Positions 1-5,693 of a stretch of DNA of 8,882 nt are shown here, piece after piece. A program made the position numbers and the translations under genes. Within the stretch, counting starts at the first letter, position 1; every line of letters starts with the position of its first letter. The notes beneath the pieces are model-generated. The model was not told the DNA's origin and did no database searches. It worked only from the letters and a program-made list of their open reading frames with translations. Source of the DNA: Eubacterium sp. CAG:786 (GTDB lineage: Bacteria > Bacillota > Clostridia > Oscillospirales > Ruminococcaceae); the NCBI GenBank assembly GCA_000432175.1, contig HF989457.1, positions 11,423 through 20,304 of the forward strand, in the 5' to 3' direction.

Positions 1-754
1 CGTTAGCCGCGTCGCATATCTTCATCAGCTTTTCCTTGTCCTCAATGAACGGGATTATCGCTTCTCCCTTGTTAATGCTGTTGCCGAAAAGTCCGCCGAA
101 TGAAACTATGTACCCGTGCACCGTATCCCACGCCTCGGTAGGACAGGCCTTGAAGCAGCGTCCGCAGAAGTTGCACTTGTTGTAGTCTACGTTCACCTTT
201 CCGTCGGTGATGCTTATCGCACCCTTGCGGCATGCCTTTTCGCATACTCCGCAGCCGATGCAGGAGTCTTCCTTCCACTTCACCTGGATACCGCCCTTGA
301 TACCGAGGTCGTTTTCCTCAGCCTTCAGGCAGTTGTTCTGGCAGCCGGTTATACCGAACTTGAACTTGTGCGGGAGTTCCCTTGCAAAATATCGGTCGTC
401 GAGTTCCTTGGCGAGGGAGTAGGTGTCGATGCAGCCGCTGGGGCATATCGCAGCTCCCTGGCATGCGGTTATCGTGCGCACTCTCGGTCCGCAGACGCCC
501 GGCTCGACGTCGCCCTTTGCCAGCGCAGCCTTGACTTCCTCAATGTCGTCAAGCTTGATGAAAGGTATTTCAACGCTCTGGCGCGAGGTCAGGTGCACAT
601 GTCCGTCGCCGAACTTGTCCGACACCTCGGCTATCGCTGCAAGCTGCTTTGCGGTGAGGTTTCCACCTACGACGCGCAGGCGCAGTGAAAAGTTGTTTTT
701 CTGTTTCTGGCGCATGAAGCCGCCTTTTTTCAGGGTAGTGTAATCTGTTGCCAT
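1..754 (-). CDS. Sulfite/nitrite reductase-like siroheme 4Fe-4S protein with C-terminal 2x[4Fe-4S] ferredoxin domain, 3' end missing
   Basis: 251 codons are visible from the ATG at 754 to the left edge with no stop, so the C-terminus is missing. The start follows an AAGGAG site at 762-767 that overlaps the end of metY, only 11 nt away, so the two are probably co-transcribed and translationally linked. Residues 52-60 carry the HxxLTSRQ-type motif of the nitrite/sulfite reductase half-domain. C98-x5-C104 and C138-x3-C142 form the canonical cysteine set for a 4Fe-4S cluster coupled to siroheme. Two ferredoxin motifs follow: C165-x2-C-x2-C-x3-C175 and C194-x2-C-x2-C-x3-C204-P. This is the short single-subunit sulfite-reductase-like architecture seen in anaerobes, smaller than assimilatory CysI or DsrAB. 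Next to metY, a role in making sulfide from sulfite is likely (inference). Nitrite reduction or another siroheme function is possible. The family call is firm; the substrate is not. Confidence 0.85.
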   Translation of the reverse strand, partial: MATDYTTLKKGGFMRQKQKNNFSLRLRVVGGNLTAKQLAAIAEVSDKFGDGHVHLTSRQSVEIPFIKLDDIEEVKAALAKGDVEPGVCGPRVRTITACQGAAICPSGCIDTYSLAKELDDRYFARELPHKFKFGITGCQNNCLKAEENDLGIKGGIQVKWKEDSCIGCGVCEKACRKGAISITDGKVNVDYNKCNFCGRCFKACPTEAWDTVHGYIVSFGGLFGNSINKGEAIIPFIEDKEKLMKICDAAN

Positions 755-765
755 ATCGTTTCTCC

Positions 766-1992
766 TTACAGTGCTTCTATCGCCTGTCTGAAATCGGCGA
801 TGAGGTCTTCCTTATCTTCTATGCCGACGCTTATTCTTATCGTGTCTTCGAACACGCCGGCGGTCAGTTTCTGTTTTTCGTTGCTGTGTGCGTAGATCGT
901 GCTGGAGGGGTGTATCACCAGGGTGCGCACATCTCCGATGTTGGTGGCGTTGGTCGCGAGTTTAAGTCCGTTTATCAGCCGGAATGCCCGCTCCTTGCTG
1001 CCCGCCCTTACGGTGAGTATCGCGCCGCCTTTTCCTTTCAGCTGGCTTTCGCAGAGGGAATGATACGGATTATCCGGCAGCGCGGGGTAATTCGCCTCCA
1101 CGCCGTCCGTATCCCGGAAGAATTCCGCGAGGGAGAGCGCGTTCTCGCAGCAGCGTTCCATTCGCAGCCCCAGCGTTTCCATGCCGACGGAGTTCATGAA
1201 CGCGTTCATCGGCGCGAGACATGCGCCGACGTTGCGCCACAGCCCTCCGCGCAGCTTCGCGAGGTACGCGAGTTTGCCCATTTTCTTGTATTCCGCGAGC
1301 GCGGTGTGCTTCGTGAAATCCCACGGAAACCTGCCGCTGTCGATTATCACACCGCTTATCGAGTTGCCGCCGCCGTTGATGTACTTCGACGTGGAATGCA
1401 CCACGATATCCGCGCCGAATTCAAACGGATTTATCAGATACGGCGTTGCGGTGGTGCTGTCGATTATCAGCGGAATGCCGTGCTGGTGGCACAGCTCTGA
1501 AACCGCTTTAAGGTCAACTATCTCCAGCCCGGGGTTGCCGATGAGTTCCGCGAACACCGCTTTCGTCTTTTCGGTGATGAGCGGCAGGATATCTTCCGGG
1601 GTGACGTGTTCAGCGAAGCGCGTTGTTATGCCGAATGCTTTCAGGTCCCCGAAGAGGTCTATCGTTCCACCGAAAAGCCCGGCGCCCGCTATCACCTCGT
1701 CGCCGGCTTCAAGAATATTCAGCATCGAGAGGGTGACTGCTGCCATTCCCGAGGAACAGGCTACTGCGCCAAGCCCCTTTTCAAGCGCGTTTATGCGGTT
1801 TTCAAAGCTTGCGACCGTGGGATTGCTGATGCGCGTATATGCGAACCCCGGCGCCCGGTTGTTGAACACCGCTTCGAGTTTTTCCGCGCTCTCCTGCGCG
1901 AATGCGCTCACCTGGTATATCGGCGCGAGTGTGGAACCTGTCGCGCTGTCCTGCCTGAAGCCCCCGTGCAGAAGCTTTGTGTTGAAATTCAT
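766..1992 (-). CDS. metY: O-acetylhomoserine sulfhydrylase (O-acetylhomoserine aminocarboxypropyltransferase), PLP-dependent
   Basis: This 408-residue cytoplasmic enzyme of the Cys/Met metabolism PLP family would join O-acetylhomoserine and sulfide to give homocysteine and acetate. Visible motifs are the N-terminal NTKLLHGG, AYTRISNPT at 51-59 (cofactor phosphate contact), ACSSGMAA around 78-85, IDST near 177-180 (Asp bonding the PLP ring) and HSTSKYINGGG with the Schiff-base lysine at K203. Length and the GFRQD...APIYQVSAF opening favour MetY over cystathionine gamma-synthase or gamma-lyase. A methionine gamma-lyase or a homocysteine synthase using another activated homoserine cannot be excluded. 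The ATG at 1992 has a GGAGTGAT site at 1999-2006. It is first in an operon with the sulfite-reductase-like gene, whose product could provide the sulfide. Its consensus promoter is overlapped by a perfect dyad, so it is probably repressed when sulfur is plentiful (inference). Confidence 0.9.
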   Translation of the reverse strand: MNFNTKLLHGGFRQDSATGSTLAPIYQVSAFAQESAEKLEAVFNNRAPGFAYTRISNPTVASFENRINALEKGLGAVACSSGMAAVTLSMLNILEAGDEVIAGAGLFGGTIDLFGDLKAFGITTRFAEHVTPEDILPLITEKTKAVFAELIGNPGLEIVDLKAVSELCHQHGIPLIIDSTTATPYLINPFEFGADIVVHSTSKYINGGGNSISGVIIDSGRFPWDFTKHTALAEYKKMGKLAYLAKLRGGLWRNVGACLAPMNAFMNSVGMETLGLRMERCCENALSLAEFFRDTDGVEANYPALPDNPYHSLCESQLKGKGGAILTVRAGSKERAFRLINGLKLATNATNIGDVRTLVIHPSSTIYAHSNEKQKLTAGVFEDTIRISVGIEDKEDLIADFRQAIEAL

Positions 1993-2029
1993 AATAGTAT
2001 CACTCCAGAACTTGTCTTTTATGTCCTAT

Positions 2030-2058
2030 ATTATACGCCACAAATCCTATTGTGTCAA
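2030..2058 (-). promoter_or_regulatory. Consensus sigma-70/A promoter of metY operon
   Basis: Read on the minus strand, TTGACA (2058-2053), a 17-nt spacer and TATAAT (2035-2030) match the housekeeping consensus at all 12 positions. The predicted transcript start is near 2023, giving a leader of about 30 nt. The -35 hexamer lies inside the 17-bp dyad at 2046-2062, so a bound regulator would block RNA polymerase. Confidence 0.85.
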
Positions 2059-2062
2059 TAGG
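2046..2062. promoter_or_regulatory. Dyad operator CCTATT-N5-AATAGG over the metY -35
   Basis: CCTATTG-TGT-CAATAGG is a perfect inverted repeat with 7-bp arms. It contains the metY -35 hexamer. The same 6-bp arms with the same 5-bp spacing recur at 3481-3497 beside the trxA promoter. Its position implies repression. A small dimeric regulator of cysteine or redox metabolism, for example of the Rrf2 type (CymR/IscR-like), is a reasonable guess from context but is not proven by the sequence. Further CTATT half-sites at 2078-2083 and 2091-2095 are direct, not inverted. Confidence 0.7.
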
Positions 2063-2120
2063 CTTAGTGTTCTTTGCCTATTCGTAATTTCTATTGCCGG
2101 TTATAAATAAATTATATCTC

Positions 2121-2149
2121 TTGACAAATGGGGAATAATATTATAAAAT
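2121..2149 (+). promoter_or_regulatory. Promoter of trxB
   Basis: TTGACA at 2121-2126, a 17-nt spacer and TAAAAT at 2144-2149 lie 40 nt upstream of the trxB start. The first 18 bases from the -35 onward match 16 of 18 bases at the promoter of the transport operon at 3624. No CCTATT-type dyad overlaps this promoter; the nearest one is about 59 bp upstream, on the metY promoter. Confidence 0.75.
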
Positions 2150-2189
2150 AACAAGTAAACAGATAGGCATTGTCTACAAGGAGGGCAAA

Positions 2190-3086
2190 ATGTACGATAT
2201 ACTGATAATAGGGAGCGGCCCCGCGGGGCTGTCTGCTGCAATATACGGAAAGCGCGCTCAGCTTTCGCTCGCGGTGGTGGAGAAGGATTATCTCAGCACC
2301 GGGCAGATAGCCGTGACGGAACGCGTGGATAATTACCCCGGTCTGTACGGCGTGAGCGGGTACGATCTCGGTGAGAAATTCCGCAGCCATGCGGAGGCGC
2401 TGGGCGCTGAGTTCCTCGACGCAGAAGTCAGCCGCATTGAAAAGGACGGCGCTGACTGGCGCGTTGAATTCGCAGACGGAAGTTCCCGGACCGCGCGCGC
2501 CGTCGTTTACGCTGCGGGTGCTTCGCATCGCAGGCTTGGGGTTCCCGGTGGGGACAAGGGCGCTATCTCTTACTGCGCGGTGTGCGACGGCTTCTTTTAT
2601 AAGGAAAGGACTGTTGCAGTCATCGGCGGTGGGGACACCGCGCTCGGCGACGCGCTGTATCTTGCAAAGCTTGCAAAGACGGTGTATTTAGTCCACCGGC
2701 GCGATGAATTCCGCGCGAACAAGACCCTTCAGAAGCAGGTGAGCGAAACCGCCAACATAGTTCCCGTCCTTGGCGCTGTGCTGACGGAAGTCACCGGGGA
2801 AGCAAAGGCTGACGGCATAAGCTTCACGCAGGGCGGCGAGGAAAAGCACCTCGCGGTGGACGGCGTTTTCGTCGCCATCGGCAGCATTCCCGGCACCGCG
2901 CCGCTGAAAGGTGTCTGCGAGCTGGACGCCTCCGGCTATGTGGTCGCCGGCGAGGACTGCGTGACTTCCGCGCCGGGAATATTCGCAGCCGGTGACGTCC
3001 GCACCACTCCTCTCAGGCAGGTCTTGACGGCTGCTGCGGACGGCGCGAATGCCGTGAATTCCGCGGAAAAGTACCTTTCCGAATAA
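2190..3086 (+). CDS. trxB: Thioredoxin reductase (NADPH-type flavoprotein)
   Basis: This 298-residue cytoplasmic flavoenzyme would pass electrons from NADPH through FAD and a Cys pair to thioredoxin. In order: FAD Rossmann motif GSGPAG at 8-13, the TGQ/VDNYPG segment at 37-51, the redox-active CAVC at C129/C132, NADPH-binding GGGDTA at 146-151, HRRDEFR at 169-175 (the paired Arg typical of NADPH preference) and the FAD-binding GIFAAGDVR at 263-271. Length is normal for low-Mr bacterial TrxB, if slightly short. The start is set by AAGGAGGG at 2178-2185, four bases before the ATG. The gene is transcribed divergently from metY and convergently with trxA, its probable partner. The conserved HRR argues against a ferredoxin-dependent reductase lacking NADPH, but this is inference. 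Confidence 0.95.
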   Translation: MYDILIIGSGPAGLSAAIYGKRAQLSLAVVEKDYLSTGQIAVTERVDNYPGLYGVSGYDLGEKFRSHAEALGAEFLDAEVSRIEKDGADWRVEFADGSSRTARAVVYAAGASHRRLGVPGGDKGAISYCAVCDGFFYKERTVAVIGGGDTALGDALYLAKLAKTVYLVHRRDEFRANKTLQKQVSETANIVPVLGAVLTEVTGEAKADGISFTQGGEEKHLAVDGVFVAIGSIPGTAPLKGVCELDASGYVVAGEDCVTSAPGIFAAGDVRTTPLRQVLTAAADGANAVNSAEKYLSE

Positions 3087-3094
3087 GAAGCGCT

Positions 3095-3121
3095 CCGGCT
3101 GGGAAGCAGCTTTCCAGCCGG
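3095..3121. terminator. Bidirectional hairpin between convergent trxB and trxA
   Basis: CCGGCTGGGAA at 3095-3105 and TTTCCAGCCGG at 3111-3121 form an 11-bp stem with one G-T wobble and a 5-nt loop. It lies 8 bases after the trxB stop and 10 bases beyond the trxA stop. Neither strand has a clear T-run after the stem, so it may be a weak intrinsic terminator or mainly an RNA-protecting 3' stem for both transcripts. Confidence 0.6.
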
Positions 3122-3131
3122 ATATTACGGG

Positions 3132-3446
3132 TCAGCCCAGCTTTTTGATGTTCTCCGCGATTATCAGCTTGTGGGTGAAGCCCGTCAGCTTCTCGCGGAT
3201 ATCCCCGTTCTTTATAAAGAGCAGGGTAGGCAGCTGGGTCACGTCGTACTGCTGTGCCAGTGCCGGTTCAGCGGTGATGTCGCACTTGGCTATCACGGCG
3301 TTATCTCCCTGTTCTTCCGCGATTTCTGCAAGACCGGCTTCGGTGCGTTTGCAGTGCGCGCAGGTGGGTGAATAGAATTCAACAACCAGCGGCTTGTCGG
3401 TTGAAAAAATCGCGTTGTAGTTCTGATTTGTGAGTTCTGTCAGCAT
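3132..3446 (-). CDS. trxA: Thioredoxin with atypical CAHC active site
   Basis: This 104-residue single-domain thioredoxin has the usual length and fold landmarks: VVEFYSPTC at 21-29 leading to the redox pair C29-A-H-C32, and the cis-proline segment QLPTL near 70-75. Typical thioredoxin has WCGPC; here the Trp is Thr and the GP dipeptide is AH, which normally shifts the redox potential. The buried Asp of the family is represented by E23. It is probably reduced by the convergent trxB product. The ATG at 3446 follows an excellent AGGAGGAA site (plus-strand 3454-3461). Its promoter carries the CCTATT dyad shared with metY. It may serve a dedicated reductive partner rather than being the general housekeeping thioredoxin (inference). 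Confidence 0.9.
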   Translation of the reverse strand: MLTELTNQNYNAIFSTDKPLVVEFYSPTCAHCKRTEAGLAEIAEEQGDNAVIAKCDITAEPALAQQYDVTQLPTLLFIKNGDIREKLTGFTHKLIIAENIKKLG

Positions 3447-3480
3447 ATTCAGGTTCCTCCTGTTTTAAATGACTATGTTT

Positions 3481-3497
3481 CCTATTCAATTAATAGG
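3481..3497. promoter_or_regulatory. Dyad operator CCTATT-N5-AATAGG at the trxA transcription start
   Basis: CCTATT-CAATT-AATAGG has the same arms and spacing as the site on the metY promoter. It begins about 9 bp downstream of the trxA -10, so it covers or directly follows the predicted start of transcription, a classic repressor position. Confidence 0.7.
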
Positions 3498-3505
3498 TTT
3501 TACTC

Positions 3506-3534
3506 ATGATACCACTTTTCGGGACTTTTGTCAA
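3506..3534 (-). promoter_or_regulatory. Promoter of trxA
   Basis: On the minus strand TTGACA (3534-3529), a 17-nt spacer and TATCAT (3511-3506) give a strong housekeeping promoter. The predicted start is near 3499, immediately beside the CCTATT dyad. The transcript leader would be about 53 nt. Confidence 0.8.
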
Positions 3535-3597
3535 GCGGATTTTCGCAAAATGTTGAATATAGCTAAATTTTCCCGGCGCCTCGCAATGAATTGTGTA

Positions 3598-3617
3598 TTT
3601 TGCTACAAATTGCAAAA
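3598..3617. promoter_or_regulatory. Dyad TTTTGC-N8-GCAAAA upstream of the transport-operon promoter
   Basis: Perfect 6-bp arms separated by 8 bp lie directly upstream of the -35 at 3624, centred near -51 relative to the predicted transcript start. That position suits an activator. A third GCAAAA copy lies at 3545-3550, inside the small palindrome ATTTT-CGC-AAAAT. The arms are AT-rich, so chance occurrence is possible. Confidence 0.35.
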
Positions 3618-3623
3618 AACCTG

Positions 3624-3652
3624 TTGACAAATGTGGAAGAACGGGTTATAAT
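3624..3652 (+). promoter_or_regulatory. Consensus promoter of the transport/sulfotransferase operon
   Basis: TTGACA at 3624-3629, a 17-nt spacer and TATAAT at 3647-3652 match the housekeeping consensus at all 12 positions. The predicted start near 3659 gives a leader transcript of about 170 nt before the ATPase gene, long enough to hold the leader ORF and alternative RNA pairings described below. A promoter this strong suggests that control acts after initiation or through a bound regulator. Confidence 0.85.
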
Positions 3653-3720
3653 AAACCAAACAATCAAAACATACAAAGTCGATAGATTTAGTATAACATA
3701 TATAAATTAAGGATTTGAAC

Positions 3721-3789
3721 ATGAACTACATTTTCATTTACCTTCTGAGGAGGAATTTCAGGTGCGGCCGATGTCCGGGGCAGACCTGA
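3721..3789 (+). CDS. Putative 22-residue cysteine-containing leader peptide
   Basis: The ATG at 3721 has AAGGA at 3709-3713, seven bases upstream, and the frame runs 22 codons to TGA at 3787-3789. The peptide begins MNYIFIYLL, continues with two Arg (both AGG codons) and ends RNFRCGRCPGQT without repetition of the first Arg. Cys codons are at 3763-3765 and 3772-3774. It lies entirely within the 5' leader of an operon whose genes concern sulfur compounds, 38 bases before the ATPase start. Such short Cys-bearing ORFs are the expected form of cysteine-sensing leader peptides. The AGG-AGG pair also makes an internal ribosome-binding-like sequence (3747-3753) just before the first Cys codon, which could slow ribosomes there. 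I do not recognise a named family with certainty. Confidence 0.6.
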   Translation: MNYIFIYLLRRNFRCGRCPGQT

Positions 3790-3828
3790 TACGATAGGAC
3801 CACATCGAAACTTTGAGGAGAAACCTGA
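3758..3828 (+). promoter_or_regulatory. Candidate attenuator: TCAGGT pairs with either of two ACCTGA copies
   Basis: TCAGGT at 3758-3763 is complementary to ACCTGA at 3784-3789 (which includes the leader-ORF stop) and to ACCTGA at 3823-3828 (which ends on the A of the ATPase ATG). The pairings are mutually exclusive. The first forms a hairpin with a 20-nt loop that can itself fold through GG/CC pairs. The second would block the space between the GAGGAG site (3815-3820) and the start codon. No U-run follows, so control would be of translation, not transcription termination. Six base pairs is a short helix, so this is a model. Confidence 0.4.
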
Positions 3829-4886
3829 TGTACATAGAACTCAGAAACATAAATAAAAGCTTCGGCAGCTTCAAGGCTTCGGACAACGTTAGCTTCGGGC
3901 TGGAAAAGGGGAAGCTCATCGGTCTGCTGGGACCCAGCGGCAGCGGAAAGACAACGATACTCCGCATGCTCGCGGGGCTTGAGAAGCAGGACAGCGGCGA
4001 CATCCTGATAAACGGCAGGAACGTAAACGGAGTACCTGCAAGCGAACGCGGGATAGGCTTTGTGTTCCAGAATTACGCGCTGTTCCCGTTCATGACGGTG
4101 AATGCAAACATCGCCTACGGACTGAAGGTGCAGAAAAAGGACAAGAAGTTCATCAGCGACCGCGTGAACGAGCTGCTGGAACTGGTGGGGCTCCCGGACG
4201 TGGGGAAGCGTTACCCCGACCAGCTCAGCGGAGGTCAGCGCCAGAGGATAGCCCTTGCAAGGGCGCTTGCCCCCCAGCCGGAACTTCTGCTGCTTAACGA
4301 GCCGTTCGCCGCTATCGACGCGAAAGTCCGCAAGGAACTGCGCACCTGGCTGCGCGAGACCATCGACAAGATAGGCATAACGAGCATTTTCGTCACCCAC
4401 GACCAGGACGAAGCGATAGAGGTCGCGGACGAGATCGTAGTCACCAATAACGGCAGGGTGGAGCAGGTCGGCAGTCCGTCGGAGATATATCTTGAACCTG
4501 CAACGCCTTTTGTGGCGCAGTTCATCGGGCAGTCCGTGGTGATAGAGGACCTGGGCAGGCTCAAGGGTTTCTCGGGTTCGGGCAAGGCGCTTATCCGTCC
4601 TGAATTCATTGAGATAAACAAGTTTGAGGACAACGGCTTCCACGAATTCGAAACGGCAATGGAGAACGCGGTGGTGGACGATGTGTCCTTCCGCGGAAAC
4701 GCGTTCGAGGTACGCGCTTCCATCGGCGATATCTCAGTCACCGGGCGCTATCCGCTCAGTTCGCCAAGACTTCACAAGGGCGACGGCGTGAAAATATTCA
4801 TCAAGAAACTTTACACCATCGACGATAACAGCACGTCCATCATCGTCAACAAGGCGCTGGACGTATCCGACGTCTACTACATCTGA
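3828..4886 (+). CDS. ABC transporter ATP-binding protein, CysA-like, with C-terminal accessory domain
   Basis: This 352-residue ATPase would energise import by the following permease. Walker A GPSGSGKT is at 35-42, the Q-loop Gln at 81, LSGGQ at 133-137, Walker B LLLLNE at 153-158, the D-loop AAID at 161-164 and the switch His at 191. The stretch after Walker B (KVRKELRTWLRE, THDQDEAIEVAD) closely follows sulfate/thiosulfate ATPase CysA. The roughly 120-residue C-terminal extension resembles CysA/PotA-type accessory (TOBE-like) domains and is absent from SsuB/TauB, which are about 250 residues. One oddity is that the Walker B aspartate is Asn (N157, codon AAC), while the catalytic Glu158 is intact. 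The start at 3828 follows GAGGAG at 3815-3820; an upstream in-frame TTG at 3813 overlaps that site and is rejected. The permease begins 12 nt downstream. Confidence 0.9.
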   Translation: MYIELRNINKSFGSFKASDNVSFGLEKGKLIGLLGPSGSGKTTILRMLAGLEKQDSGDILINGRNVNGVPASERGIGFVFQNYALFPFMTVNANIAYGLKVQKKDKKFISDRVNELLELVGLPDVGKRYPDQLSGGQRQRIALARALAPQPELLLLNEPFAAIDAKVRKELRTWLRETIDKIGITSIFVTHDQDEAIEVADEIVVTNNGRVEQVGSPSEIYLEPATPFVAQFIGQSVVIEDLGRLKGFSGSGKALIRPEFIEINKFEDNGFHEFETAMENAVVDDVSFRGNAFEVRASIGDISVTGRYPLSSPRLHKGDGVKIFIKKLYTIDDNSTSIIVNKALDVSDVYYI

Positions 4887-4898
4887 GGAGGACGCACA

Positions 4899-5678
4899 AT
4901 GGATAACAATAACAACGCGCCCTCGGGCGTATGGCAGAAGATACTGCGCAGCGGCGTTATTTCATGGATAATCATTCTGGCTATATGGGGACTTGGTTCC
5001 CTCGGGTATGACGAGTACTTCCTGCCAGGTCCGCTGGAAACGCTCAACAGCCTTGTTCAGCTGATACAGAACGGCACCCTATGGGCTGATATTGCCGCAA
5101 GCTTCAGCAGAGTTATAAAGGGCTGGCTGCTGGCTATAGTTTTCGCAGTTCCCCTGGGGCTTCTGGTGGGTAACTTCCGGTCGGTGCGCTGGCTGGTGGA
5201 ACCGATACTCAGCTTCTTCCGGTTCGTTCCGGCTATCGCGCTGACAACGCTGTTCCTGATGTGGTTCGGCGTCGGCGAGGAGTCAAAGGTGGCGCTGATA
5301 TTCTACGCAGCGTTCTTCCCGGTGTTCGTGAACACCATCGCGGGCGTCGCTACCACTGACCGTTCGCTGGTGGAGGCTGCTTCCTGCATGGGAGCGAAGA
5401 AAGCGCGCACGTTCTTTACGGTGGTGGTACCGTCTGCGGTTTCGAACATCTACACCGGCGTAAGGCTGGGGCTGAGTTCCGCATTTATCTGCGTCATCGC
5501 AGCGGAAATGCTGGTCGGCAGCGATGGTCTGGGCTACCTCATCAACAGCTCAAAGCTTTACTACAAGACCAGCTGGGCTTTCGCAGGCATCGTCACACTT
5601 GCGGTGATAGGTTTCGTGGCTGACAGGCTTCTCCAGCTGGCGGGAAAGAAATTCCTGAAGCATTTCGGCGTTAAGTAA
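4899..5678 (+). CDS. ABC transporter permease, SsuC/TauC-type (sulfonate/nitrate/taurine family)
   Basis: This 259-residue integral membrane protein has about six hydrophobic segments: near 18-36, 76-92, 108-124, 131-150, 188-206 and 228-245. The binding-protein-dependent transport signature is clear. RFVPAIALTTLFLMWFGVGE at 108-127 is typical of the SsuC/TauC/NrtB branch, and EAASCMGA at 159-166 opens the cytoplasmic EAA loop that docks on the ATPase. It would form a homodimeric channel with two copies of the preceding ATPase. The ribosome binding site GAGGAGGA overlaps the ATPase stop, so translation is probably coupled. The substrate cannot be read from the permease; the neighbours point to an organic sulfur compound (sulfonate or sulfate ester). 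The N-terminus MDNNNN is hydrophilic and cytoplasmic. Confidence 0.92.
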   Translation: MDNNNNAPSGVWQKILRSGVISWIIILAIWGLGSLGYDEYFLPGPLETLNSLVQLIQNGTLWADIAASFSRVIKGWLLAIVFAVPLGLLVGNFRSVRWLVEPILSFFRFVPAIALTTLFLMWFGVGEESKVALIFYAAFFPVFVNTIAGVATTDRSLVEAASCMGAKKARTFFTVVVPSAVSNIYTGVRLGLSSAFICVIAAEMLVGSDGLGYLINSSKLYYKTSWAFAGIVTLAVIGFVADRLLQLAGKKFLKHFGVK

Positions 5679-5693
5679 TAAGGAGATAATACA

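Noticed and set aside
116..688. Plus-strand ORF of 190 codons
   Set aside because: It is the antisense of the sulfite-reductase-like gene, whose minus-strand frame has all the Cys motifs and a proper ribosome binding site.
2077..2099. Second CCTATT-type operator between metY and trxB
   Set aside because: The two CTATT elements are direct rather than inverted, so they do not form the dyad seen at 2046 and 3481.
1181..2110. Plus-strand ORF of 309 codons
   Set aside because: It lies antisense to metY and runs through its promoter; the protein has no recognisable motif, and metY is unmistakable.
2162..2176. Partial dyad around GATAGGCATTGTC before trxB
   Set aside because: Too many mismatches between the arms; no matching copy elsewhere in the window.
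3813..3827. Upstream TTG start for the ABC ATPase
   Set aside because: The TTG is part of the GAGGAG ribosome binding site; the ATG at 3828 has the correct spacing and the usual CysA-like N-terminus.
3738..4643. Minus-strand ORF of 301 codons
   Set aside because: It is opposite the ABC ATPase and its leader; a long shadow frame produced by GC-rich codons.
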